From Gammaproteobacteria bacterium (GTDB taxonomy: Bacteria; Pseudomonadota; Gammaproteobacteria; Steroidobacterales; Steroidobacteraceae): 11,965 bases of DNA. Below, piece by piece: positions 1-9,080 of the stretch (its first letter is position 1; every line of letters starts with the position of its first letter). Where the stretch lies: contig DAIDKA010000239.1 in NCBI GenBank assembly GCA_027451085.1, forward strand, positions 1 through 11,965, in the 5' to 3' direction. Below the pieces are notes generated by a model. That model did not search any database, had not been told where the DNA came from, and saw nothing but the letters and a program-made list of their open reading frames with translations. The position numbers and the translations under genes were made by a program.

Positions 1-494
1 CCCGGGATGGAGCCCAGTGCCGGGACCGGGGCTACGGTTTCGTGCTCCACGGCCTGTGGCCGCAGTTCGACACTGGTGGTTATCCGCAGTTCTGCGGCGA
101 TCCGCGCCTGACGCCCGATGCTTTTGCGCTGGGCGCGCGCATCTACCCCAGTCCGAAACTGGTGCAGCATGAGTGGGAACGTCATGGCACCTGCAGCGGC
201 CTGGGCCCTCAGGGCTATTTCCAGGCCGCGGACCGCGCCCTGGCGTTCACGAAAATCCCGGCGGTGCTGCAGGCGCCGCGTACCGACCTGTCCCTGACCG
301 GCAGCCGGATCATCGCCGCCTTCCAGTCCGCCAACCCGGGAATCCCGGGCAATGCCGTGCAAGTGTCGTGCAACCGCGGCGAATTGTCCGAGGTGCGCAT
401 CTGCCTTACCCGCGACCTCAGGGCGCGCTCCTGCGGCCGCGGGGTGCGCAGCAGCTGCCCGCCGTACCCGGTGAGGGTGCGCAGCGTCCGCTGA
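1..494 (+). CDS. Ribonuclease T2 family protein (RNase I-like), 3' part only
   Basis: This is a secreted endoribonuclease of the T2/RNase I family, which cuts single-stranded RNA with little base preference through a 2',3'-cyclic phosphate; in Gram-negative bacteria it usually acts in the periplasm. The reading frame is open from base 3 and runs off the left edge, so the signal peptide and first strand are missing. Both family active-site motifs are present: CAS I, HGLWPQ, with its histidine codon at 48-50, and CAS II, HEWERHGTC, at 168-194, with the expected two histidines and a glutamate. Several cysteines (for example at 18-20, 192-194 and near the C-terminus) fit a disulfide-rich exported enzyme. 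The C-terminus is Arg-rich and ends at a TGA, 19 bases from the end of the convergent icd gene. The gene looks intact as far as it can be seen. The family assignment is firm; the natural role (RNA scavenging or stress) is not visible. Confidence 0.93.
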   Translation, partial: RDGAQCRDRGYGFVLHGLWPQFDTGGYPQFCGDPRLTPDAFALGARIYPSPKLVQHEWERHGTCSGLGPQGYFQAADRALAFTKIPAVLQAPRTDLSLTGSRIIAAFQSANPGIPGNAVQVSCNRGELSEVRICLTRDLRARSCGRGVRSSCPPYPVRVRSVR

Positions 495-513
495 CACACC
501 CTCCAAGGATGTT

Positions 514-2739
514 TCAACCCAGCTGCGCGAGGATGGCGTTGAACGTCGCGCTCGGCCGCATGGCCGTGGCACACAGTTGCGCATCGGGGTGGTAGTAGCC
601 GCCGATCGTGACCGGTCTGCCCTGTGCTGAGTTCAGTTCGTCAACGATGCGCCCCTCCTCCCGGCCCAGCGCGGCCGCGACAGGCGCGAACTTCGCCGCC
701 AGTGCGGCGTCCGCCGTCTGCGCCGCAAGCGCCTGGGCCCAGTACAGAGCCAGGTAGAAGTGGCTGCCGCGGTTATCCAGCTCACCGGCCGAGCGCTGCG
801 GTGACTTGTCGTTTTCCAGGAACCTGCCGTTGGCCTCGTCCAGCGCCTTGGCCAGCACCAGCGCAGCCTTGTTGCCGGTCTTCGCTCCCAGGTCCTCGAT
901 CGACACCTGCAGCGCCAGCAACTCGCCCAGGGAGTCCCAGCGCAGGTGGTTTTCCTCCAGGAACTGCTGCACGTGCTTGGGGGCCGACCCGCCGGCGCCT
1001 GTCTCGTACATGCCGCCACCGGCCAGCAGCGGCACGATGGACAGCATCTTGGCGCTGGTACCCAGCTCCAGGATCGGGAACAGGTCCGTCAGGTAGTCGC
1101 GCAGCACGTTGCCGGTCACCGAGATGGTGTCCTGTCCTGCCCGCACGCGCTGCACAGTGGCCTTGCAGGCTTCCACCGGCGACAGGATGCGGATGTCCAG
1201 GCCGCTGGCGTCGTGGTCCTTGAGACAGGTTCTGACCTTGCCGATGAGGTTGCGGTCGTAGGCGCGCTGCTCGTCCAGCCAGAAGATGGCCGCCTGGCCG
1301 GTGGCGCGCGCGCGCGCCACGCCGAGCTTCACCCAATCGCGGACGGGCAGGTCCTTGGTCTGGCACATGCGCCAGATGTCGCCGTGCGCAACATTGTGCC
1401 CGGTCAGCACCCTGCCCGAATCGTCGAGCACGCGCACCGTGCCGTTGCCTTGAATCTTGAATGTCTTGTCGTGCGAGCCATATTCCTCGGCCGCCTGGGC
1501 CATCAGACCGACATTGCTGACATTGCCCATGGTGGCGACGTCGTACGCGCCGTGCGCCTTGCAGTCATCGATGACGGCCTGGTACACGCCGGCATAGCAG
1601 CGGTCCGGGATCAGGGCCTTGGTATCGTGCAGCCTGCCGTCCGGTCCCCACATCCTGCCGGAGGCGCGGATCGCCGCCGGCATGGAGGCATCGATGATCA
1701 CGTCCGAGGGTACGTGCAGGTTGGTGATGCCCTTGGCCGAATCCACCATCGCAAGTGGCGGCCGCGCCTTGTAGGTGGCGGTGAGATCGGCTTCGACCTG
1801 CGCCTTCTGCTGCGCCGGCAGGGACTGGATCTTCGCGTAGACATCGCCGATGCCGTTGTCCGCGTTCACACCCAGCTGGGCAAACAGCGCCGCGTGCCTG
1901 GCAAAGACGTCCTTGTAGTACACCGTGACCGCGTGGCCGAACATGATGGGGTCGGAGACCTTCATCATCGTGGCCTTAAGGTGCAGCGACAACAGCAACC
2001 CACTGGCCATGGCATCGGCAACCTGAGCCTCGTAGAACGCCCGCAGTTTCGCGGCCGACATGAAGGTCGAGGCGATGAGTTCGGCATCCTGCACCTTGAT
2101 GCCTTCCTTCAGCACGGTGACCTTGCCTGCCGCGTCGGTGAACTCGATGCGCAGCGTGCCGGCGCTGCTCACGAACGCGGACTGCTCGTTGGCGTAGAAG
2201 TCCCCGTCTTCCATGCTGGCCACGTGGGTCCGGGAATCGGACTTCCAGGCGCCCATGGAGTGCGGGTGCTTGCGGGCGTAGGTCTTCACGGCGTTCGCCA
2301 CACGTCGGTCCGAGTTGCCCTCGCGCAGCACCGGATTGACTGCGCTGCCCGAAACCCTGGCAAAGCGTGCCCTGAGTTTCTTCTGCGCCTCATCCTGCGG
2401 ATCCTCCGGATAATCCGGGAGCGCATAGCCCTGGGACTGCAGTTCCTTGACGGCCGCCTTCAGCTGCGGCAGCGAGGCCGAGATGTTCGGCAGCTTGATG
2501 ATGTTCGCCTCGGGCCTGAGGGTGAGCGCGCCCAGCTCGGCCAGGTCATCGGGCTGCTTCTGGGCGGCGGTCAGGTTGTCCGGGAAGTTCGCTATCACGC
2601 GGCCGGCGAGCGAAATGTCGCGGGTCTCGACCGTGATGCCGGCGCTGCGGGTGAAGGCCTGCACGATGGGCAGCAGGGAATAGGTGGCAAGTGCCGGGGC
2701 CTCGTCGGTCAGGGTGTAGATGATCTTCGCGGTGGTCAT
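514..2739 (-). CDS. icd: Isocitrate dehydrogenase (NADP+), monomeric type
   Basis: This cytoplasmic TCA-cycle enzyme oxidises isocitrate to 2-oxoglutarate and CO2 with NADP+ and Mn2+/Mg2+. It is the large monomeric type, unrelated in length to the homodimeric Icd of E. coli. The protein is 741 residues, the same as the Azotobacter vinelandii enzyme as I remember it, and the known active-site residues fall at the same numbers: Asn85, Ser132, Arg145, Lys255, Asp350, Tyr420, Arg547, Asp548 and Asp552 for substrate and metal, and His589, Arg600 and Arg649 for NADP+. The frame stays open 22 codons further upstream to 2805, but the protein that begins MTTAKIIYTL at 2739 matches the family start and has an AGGA ribosome site five bases before it. 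It is transcribed alone, divergent from the DUF6152 operon and convergent with the RNase gene. Nothing in it looks broken. Confidence 0.97.
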   Translation of the reverse strand: MTTAKIIYTLTDEAPALATYSLLPIVQAFTRSAGITVETRDISLAGRVIANFPDNLTAAQKQPDDLAELGALTLRPEANIIKLPNISASLPQLKAAVKELQSQGYALPDYPEDPQDEAQKKLRARFARVSGSAVNPVLREGNSDRRVANAVKTYARKHPHSMGAWKSDSRTHVASMEDGDFYANEQSAFVSSAGTLRIEFTDAAGKVTVLKEGIKVQDAELIASTFMSAAKLRAFYEAQVADAMASGLLLSLHLKATMMKVSDPIMFGHAVTVYYKDVFARHAALFAQLGVNADNGIGDVYAKIQSLPAQQKAQVEADLTATYKARPPLAMVDSAKGITNLHVPSDVIIDASMPAAIRASGRMWGPDGRLHDTKALIPDRCYAGVYQAVIDDCKAHGAYDVATMGNVSNVGLMAQAAEEYGSHDKTFKIQGNGTVRVLDDSGRVLTGHNVAHGDIWRMCQTKDLPVRDWVKLGVARARATGQAAIFWLDEQRAYDRNLIGKVRTCLKDHDASGLDIRILSPVEACKATVQRVRAGQDTISVTGNVLRDYLTDLFPILELGTSAKMLSIVPLLAGGGMYETGAGGSAPKHVQQFLEENHLRWDSLGELLALQVSIEDLGAKTGNKAALVLAKALDEANGRFLENDKSPQRSAGELDNRGSHFYLALYWAQALAAQTADAALAAKFAPVAAALGREEGRIVDELNSAQGRPVTIGGYYHPDAQLCATAMRPSATFNAILAQLG

Positions 2740-2773
2740 GGCCGTCCTGAGGAAGCGTGGATCCAAGCTTCTC

Positions 2774-2805
2774 AGTATACCCGCAGGGGTTCCGCCGCGG
2801 TTCAA
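2774..2805 (-). promoter_or_regulatory. Possible sigma-70 promoter of icd
   Basis: Read on the minus strand there is a good -10 box, TATACT, at 2779-2774 and a possible -35 box, TTGAAC, at 2805-2800. The spacer is 20 bases, longer than the usual 17, so the pair is imperfect. The start point would be near 2767, leaving a leader of about 28 bases before the icd start codon. The -10 is convincing by eye; the -35 is weak evidence. Confidence 0.4.
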
Positions 2806-2930
2806 GGGTTTGGCTCAGGCGCGCGCGCCCGGCACCGCGGCTGAGGCCATCCCCCCGTCCGTCGCTGATGCTATTCTGGCCCTGCTGATAAAAGGTGGCG
2901 TCCACAGCCACCGTACATGAGGGGACGGAC

Positions 2931-3326
2931 ATGAAACTGCACGCATCGAGGCTGACCCTGTTGACAGCGGTGCTGGCCGGACCGGCGCTGGCGCACCATT
3001 CCTTTGCCATGTTTGATCACGACCACCAGGTCAAGCTCACGGGCACGGTAACCCAGTTCCAGTGGACCAACCCCCATGTCTACATCGACATGGATGTTCC
3101 CGGCGACAACGGCGGGCTCAAGCACTACACCATCGAGTGCGCCAATCCGGGCATCCTCGATCGCTCCGGCTGGAGGTTCAACATGATCAAGGTCGGTGAC
3201 AGGATCACGACCATCATCGCCCCGCTGCGCAGCGGGGAGTCGGGCGGCCTGCTGAAGCAGGTCACCCTGTCCGACGGGCGCCAGTTCAACAACGGCGCTC
3301 CCGCAGGCGAGGCCAATATCAAATGA
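2931..3326 (+). CDS. DUF6152 family exported protein
   Basis: This is a 131-residue exported protein of the uncharacterised DUF6152 family. Residues 1-21 are a signal peptide (basic start, hydrophobic core LTLLTAVLAG, Ala-Leu-Ala before the cut), and the mature protein should begin HHSFAMFD at His22. The family signatures follow: GTV near 38-40, QWTNPH at 44-49, IECANPG at 68-74 and a GWR...GD stretch near 81-92. The rest looks like a small beta-rich domain. The start at 2931 was chosen over an upstream in-frame GTG at 2895 because it gives the signal peptide and follows a GAGGGGA ribosome site (2919-2925). Its stop overlaps the next start codon by four bases (ATGA), so the two genes are probably translated together. 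Function is unknown. The conserved exposed histidines suggest metal binding, which is inference. Confidence 0.9.
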   Translation: MKLHASRLTLLTAVLAGPALAHHSFAMFDHDHQVKLTGTVTQFQWTNPHVYIDMDVPGDNGGLKHYTIECANPGILDRSGWRFNMIKVGDRITTIIAPLRSGESGGLLKQVTLSDGRQFNNGAPAGEANIK

Positions 3327-4111
3327 AGATCTCCCTGCAACAGACGCTGCGCACCGGCTTCGCTCTTGGCGTCATCGCCGCTGCAGGCGCCGCCTGCGCC
3401 TCCCCCCCCGACCTCACGGGCACCTGGGACCATGCCCCCGGAGTGAAGCTCGACCCGCGCGTCACCTCGGCGGCGCGGACGCCGCCACCGCCGCTGAAGC
3501 AGCCGTACCTCGACCAATGGCTGACGCAGCAGCGCAAGGCGCGGGAGGCCGACGCACGCGGCCAGCCCCTGTACAGCGGCTATACGCAGTGCCTGCCCGA
3601 CGGCATGCCGGCAATGATGATGGCGATGTTCCCGATGGAAATCCTGCAGACCCCGGGGCAGATCACCATCATCCAGGAGGCCTACCGCCAGATACGCCGC
3701 GTCTACCTGGGGGAAAAGCAGCTGGCGATCGATGACGCCGAGCCTGGCTTCTGGGGCCACTCCGTCGGCCACTGGGAAGGTGACACCCTGGTGGTGAACA
3801 CCGTCGGAATCAAGGAGGAAGTGCGCTTCCGCGGCGCCCCCCACAGCGCCGGCATGCAGATCGACGAACGCATCCACCCGCTTTCGGGCGGCATGCTGGA
3901 GGACGACGTGACCGTGACTGATCCGCAGTACCTGACGCAGCCCTGGAAGTTCAGCTGGCAGTACGTGCGCAAGCCCGGCTACAAGATGCTCGAATACGTC
4001 TGCGAGTCCAACCGCGAATACGAGGACCCCAAGACCGGCGGCGTCCGCATGCGCATCGGCGACCTGGATTCAGCCCCGGCAACGGCGCAACCCGCGCAAC
4101 CCTCGCACTGA
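3323..4111 (+). CDS. Conserved exported protein of unknown function, partner of the DUF6152 protein
   Basis: The product is 262 residues with a signal peptide (about 1-26, cut predicted after Ala-Cys-Ala; the cysteine context does not fit a lipobox). The mature part starts SPPDLTGTWDHAPG, with the GTW motif seen in many small beta-barrel secreted proteins. Further on are a CLPDGMPAMMMAMFP stretch with five methionines, QITIIQEAYRQIRRVYLGE, and GHSVGHWEGDTLVVNTVGI, followed by a HPLSGGM segment and a Trp/Tyr-rich stretch. I recognise this layout from a large uncharacterised family that often sits beside DUF6152 genes in Proteobacteria and Acidobacteria, but I know no established function. It overlaps the upstream gene by four bases. 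The C-terminal tail is Ala/Pro-rich. A lipocalin-like fold is possible but cannot be shown here. The gene converges on the GGDEF-EAL gene with only 15 bases between stops and no terminator in that gap. Confidence 0.85.
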   Translation: MKISLQQTLRTGFALGVIAAAGAACASPPDLTGTWDHAPGVKLDPRVTSAARTPPPPLKQPYLDQWLTQQRKAREADARGQPLYSGYTQCLPDGMPAMMMAMFPMEILQTPGQITIIQEAYRQIRRVYLGEKQLAIDDAEPGFWGHSVGHWEGDTLVVNTVGIKEEVRFRGAPHSAGMQIDERIHPLSGGMLEDDVTVTDPQYLTQPWKFSWQYVRKPGYKMLEYVCESNREYEDPKTGGVRMRIGDLDSAPATAQPAQPSH

Positions 4112-4126
4112 CCGAGGGTACAGGCT

Positions 4127-6202
4127 TCAGCCGCCGTTCAGCGCAGGCGCCATGGCCGCCGCGAGCGGCTCCGGCCGGTGGATGTGGAACCCCTGCGCGA
4201 AGTCCACGCCAATGCGCGTCAGCGCATCGAGCACCTGGGGGTTCTCCACCCATTCGGCCACCGTCTGGAAACCGAGCACGTCACCGATGCGCTGCACGGC
4301 CTCCACCAGCGCGAAATCCACCGGGTCATCGCGGATGTCGCGGATGAAGCCGCCGTCGATCTTCACGTAGTCGATGGGCAGGGTCTTCAGATGGGCGAAG
4401 GAGGCCATCCCGCTGCCGAAATCATCGAGCGCGATGGGGCAACCCAGGTCGCGCAGCCGGGTGAACAGCCGCGTGGCATTGCCCAGGTTACCGATGGCGG
4501 CGGTCTCGGTGAGTTCGAAGCCCAGATGCACGCCGGCAATGCCAAGCCCCTGCAGGCAGGAAGCAATATGGTCCGCGAGCCCCGGATCGCTGACAGATGT
4601 CGCGGAGAGGTTGACCATGCAGGTAGGCAGTTCGAAGCCGCGGTCACGCAGCTGGCTCAGCTCACGGCAGGCCCGCGCAACCACCCAGCGGTCGATGCGC
4701 GGCATCAAACCATAACGCTCGGCTGCCGGAATGAATCCCATTGGCACCGCCGGCGGGCCATCGGCGCCAGCCAGGCGCAGCAGCAGCTCGAAATGACGGT
4801 GCGGCGCCACCAGCGTGCCCTGCCGGGCGCGCGGCCCGATCGGCCGGATCTCCTGCGCCACCAGGAAGAAGCTGTCGCCCTCCAGGGCAGCATGCAGCCG
4901 TTCCACCCAGTGCATCTCCCCGCGCATGGCCTGCGTCTGGTGGTCATCGGGCAGGTACAGGTGCACCCGGTTGCGGCCGTTCTCCTTGGCCACGTAACAG
5001 GCCCGGTCCACGGCCGCCAGGGCCTCCTCGACGTTGAGCAGGGTCTGATCGAGGCTTGCCACGCCGATGCTGGCGCTGACCGCGAACACCCGCTCCTTCC
5101 AACGGAAGCGCAGCGCAGCCACCTCCTCGCGCAGGCGCCCGGCCAGGTGCAGTGCGTGATCCGGCGTGCAGTCGCGCACCAGCACGCCGAATTCGTCACC
5201 GCCCAACCGCGCCAGAACATCACCGTCACGCAACCGCTCGTGCGCCAGCGACGCCACCTGCCGGATCAGTTCATCACCGGCCGCATGCCCGCAGGTATCG
5301 TTGACCACCTTGAACTGGTCGAGGTCGAAGTACATGAGCGCAAAGGCCAGGCCGGTGCGGCTGCGACCCTCGATCGCCTCCCGCAGCCGTGTTTCAAACT
5401 CCGCGCGGTTGTACAGGCCGGTGAGGGCGTCATGTGTGGCCTGGTGGGACAGCCGGTCGGAATACTCCCGCGCCACGCGCTCACCGCGCCGCAGACCGGC
5501 GCGCGTGATCAGCAGGCTGGCGACCACCATGCCCGTGGCGGACAGCGCCACCACGGCGGCCAGCAACAGCGCCGTCTCGCGTGCGGTATCGTTCACGGAG
5601 TCCGCGAGTTGCGCCTCCAGCGGCGCAACCTGCGCATGCAGGGCTTGGGCCTGTTCCATCAGTTCGTTCACCTGCCGGGGATCGGTGTCACCGTGCACGA
5701 TCAGGCCATGCAACTGCTCCGCCACCTCGTCAATGCGCACCACGTAGGTGTCCCCCCGGGTCCACAGGGCAACAGCACGGGCCATCTGCGGCAGGGCATG
5801 ACTTGCGCGGAACAGCTGTACCATTTTGAGGGCATCGGGCGGATCGTTCCCGGCCAGGATCAAGTCGTGCCGGCCAAGCTCGAAATCAGGCTCAGGCCGT
5901 TGCAGAGCCTCGCGGGCGGCGCGCGCCCAGGCCAGGATGTCCAGTTCGCGGCGTACCTGCCGGTAGTCGGCTTGCCGACCAAGGGTGACATATTGGCTCA
6001 GGCTGATGATGGCCTGGCGCTCTGCCTTGGAAAACAATCCCTCGCCGTGCGCGTAGGCGCGCAGGGCAGACAGCATCCAGATGCTTGTCAGAGTCAGCCC
6101 AAGCAGCACCGCAGCGGTGAAGACCAGGGGCAGGGCGACGGACAGGAACCCACGGTCGGCGGAGGAGGACAGGTCCGCGCGGGCAGGCGTTGCCGCAATC
6201 AT
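4127..6202 (-). CDS. Membrane GGDEF-EAL protein (diguanylate cyclase / c-di-GMP phosphodiesterase)
   Basis: This 691-residue inner-membrane protein makes and/or breaks down the second messenger cyclic di-GMP. Transmembrane helices at about 22-48 and 209-233 enclose a mostly helical periplasmic sensor region of about 160 residues that I cannot assign to a named sensor family. A GGDEF domain follows (about 253-415) with an intact GGDEF active site at 334-338 and an intact inhibitory RxxD site, Arg325 to Asp328. The EAL domain covers about 425-680. Its signature reads ELL (Glu472) rather than EAL, but the catalytic set looks complete: Glu472, Asn531, Glu563, Asp593-Asp594, Lys614, Glu650 and Gln670. 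Both activities are therefore plausible. The start at 6202 lies just before the first membrane helix; the ribosome site before it is weak. It is divergent from the EF-G gene. The signal it senses and its net direction are unknown. Confidence 0.95.
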   Translation of the reverse strand: MIAATPARADLSSSADRGFLSVALPLVFTAAVLLGLTLTSIWMLSALRAYAHGEGLFSKAERQAIISLSQYVTLGRQADYRQVRRELDILAWARAAREALQRPEPDFELGRHDLILAGNDPPDALKMVQLFRASHALPQMARAVALWTRGDTYVVRIDEVAEQLHGLIVHGDTDPRQVNELMEQAQALHAQVAPLEAQLADSVNDTARETALLLAAVVALSATGMVVASLLITRAGLRRGERVAREYSDRLSHQATHDALTGLYNRAEFETRLREAIEGRSRTGLAFALMYFDLDQFKVVNDTCGHAAGDELIRQVASLAHERLRDGDVLARLGGDEFGVLVRDCTPDHALHLAGRLREEVAALRFRWKERVFAVSASIGVASLDQTLLNVEEALAAVDRACYVAKENGRNRVHLYLPDDHQTQAMRGEMHWVERLHAALEGDSFFLVAQEIRPIGPRARQGTLVAPHRHFELLLRLAGADGPPAVPMGFIPAAERYGLMPRIDRWVVARACRELSQLRDRGFELPTCMVNLSATSVSDPGLADHIASCLQGLGIAGVHLGFELTETAAIGNLGNATRLFTRLRDLGCPIALDDFGSGMASFAHLKTLPIDYVKIDGGFIRDIRDDPVDFALVEAVQRIGDVLGFQTVAEWVENPQVLDALTRIGVDFAQGFHIHRPEPLAAAMAPALNGG

Positions 6203-6279
6203 GACAGCACTCTACACCCGCCCACCCCCGGCTGGATCTGCGCGGAACGCCACACCCGGCAAGGTGCTTAAACTGCAGC

Positions 6280-6295
6280 TCAAGCAGCAGCTTGA
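6280..6295. repeat. Small perfect inverted repeat between divergent genes
   Basis: TCAAGC and GCTTGA flank a four-base centre (AGCA), giving a 16-base dyad. It lies between the start of the GGDEF-EAL gene (6202) and the EF-G promoter box (6339), where an operator would be expected. No matching regulator family is recognisable, and six-base arms can arise by chance. Confidence 0.3.
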
Positions 6296-6313
6296 TCTGT
6301 AAAGGATTTCGTC

Positions 6314-6344
6314 CCGACCAACGGACAGGAACTTCCCGTATAAT
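6314..6344 (+). promoter_or_regulatory. Probable promoter of the EF-G gene
   Basis: A perfect -10 box, TATAAT, sits at 6339-6344 and is followed by a G-run. The best -35 candidate, CCGACC at 6314-6319 with a 19-base spacer, is poor. TATAAT is rare by chance in such GC-rich DNA, so the -10 is credible. Transcription would begin near 6351 and leave a leader of about 65 bases before the start codon at 6416. Confidence 0.5.
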
Positions 6345-6415
6345 GGGGGGTTCCATGCCGGCCCTACGGGCAGATGCCCCCGGCGCGACATACCCACATT
6401 CACGGAAAACCTGAC

Positions 6416-8560
<2,145 letters not shown>

Positions 8561-8570
8561 CCTGCTGCAC

Positions 8571-8593
8571 CCCGCCCCTGCTGAAGGGGTGGG
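8571..8593 (+). repeat. Hairpin just after the EF-G stop
   Basis: CCCGCCCC (8571-8578) pairs with GGGGTGGG (8586-8593) around a seven-base loop, with one G-T pair in an eight-pair stem. It lies ten bases after the EF-G stop and just before the main terminator hairpin. It has no T-run of its own, so it may only protect the 3' end of the mRNA or help pause polymerase. Confidence 0.5.
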
Positions 8594-8600
8594 ACCGCCG

Positions 8601-8641
8601 AAAACGCCGGCGGCGCGCAAGCGCTGCCGGCGTTTTCTTTT
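8601..8641 (+). terminator. Intrinsic terminator of the EF-G gene
   Basis: An 11-pair perfect stem (AAAACGCCGGC at 8601-8611 with its complement at 8626-8636) encloses a 14-base loop. The T-rich tail TTTTCTTTT overlaps the end of the stem. The A-run on the 5' arm makes it able to work on the other strand too. It should isolate the EF-G gene from the VOC genes downstream. Confidence 0.88.
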
Positions 8642-8742
8642 ATGCCGGCCCATCCGTGGGCCCGCACCCCTTGGCCTGCGCGCGCTATCATTCCTGGCGC
8701 GCGCCTGCACACAACTGGTTATCCTGAAACAGGGGGAAGCGG

Positions 8743-9009
8743 ATGACGACTCGTTTTCGGCGGCTGGCGTTCACACTCGCGGCAGGCCTGCTCGCCCTGC
8801 ACGCGCAGGCTCAAGACCCGGTGTCGCTGTCCGCAACCCGTGTCAGCGGCAAGGCCGAGATCGCTCTGAACTTCGGCACCTCTGCCGCCGTCGTCAGGGC
8901 GGGCGGCAAAATGGCCGGCGCGCCCCACACCTACGGCGCGCTCACGGTCGGTGTCGCCATCGATCCGGCCGGCAACCGGATCGAACTGGTCCAGGGGCAC
9001 ACCCGCTGA
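8743..9009 (+). CDS. Short exported VOC-like protein, internally deleted paralogue of its neighbour
   Basis: The product is 88 residues with a signal peptide (about 1-23, cut after the second Ala of HAQA) and a strong AGGGGGA ribosome site before 8743. Over its whole length it matches the next gene (9081-9536): VSLSATRV against VSLSGARV, IALNFG against IMLNFG, RAGGKM against GAGGKI, and VAIDPAGNRIELVQ against IATDPAGNQMELIQ. It lacks two blocks present there, about 27 and 39 residues, both in frame, corresponding to residues 37-63 and 76-114 of the neighbour. What remains (a few strands and a C-terminal VOC strand with its Glu) is too little for a normal VOC fold, which needs repeated beta-alpha-beta-beta-beta units. 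It is either a decaying copy that has kept its frame or a real miniature protein. The clean signal peptide, ribosome site and open frame favour translation. Function is unknown. Confidence 0.7.
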   Translation: MTTRFRRLAFTLAAGLLALHAQAQDPVSLSATRVSGKAEIALNFGTSAAVVRAGGKMAGAPHTYGALTVGVAIDPAGNRIELVQGHTR

Positions 9010-9080
9010 TCAAACGCGGACAGCACTCCAAACTCTTCCAGCACCTCCAATCTGTAACATAAAATCTGAAGGGGAACGGT

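Noticed and set aside
2740..2805. An N-terminal extension of 22 residues for icd
   Set aside because: The family begins at MTTAKIIYTL and the residue numbering then matches exactly. The extension would also cover the likely promoter.
946..2844. A 632-codon open frame on the plus strand opposite icd
   Set aside because: The opposite strand encodes a complete isocitrate dehydrogenase with every active-site residue. The plus-strand product is His/Arg/Gly-rich with no recognisable motif, which is the usual mirror of a GC-rich coding strand.
2840..2930. Promoter for the DUF6152 operon
   Set aside because: TATTCT at 2872-2877 and GATAAA at 2887-2892 resemble -10 boxes, but neither has a credible -35 box at the right distance, so I did not list one.
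4178..6271. A 697-codon open frame on the plus strand opposite the GGDEF-EAL gene
   Set aside because: It mirrors a fully recognised enzyme gene and its product is His/Gln/Arg-rich without domains. Long antisense frames are expected with a GC-rich third codon position.
6374..6415. An earlier in-frame ATG for EF-G, adding 14 residues
   Set aside because: EF-G proteins normally start with MARTT or similar, and the extra residues look like leader sequence.
8678..8704. GCGCGCGC arms eight bases long around TATCATTCCTG
   Set aside because: The arms are simple alternating GC, which arises easily here. There is no -35 box for TATCAT and no T-run for a terminator.
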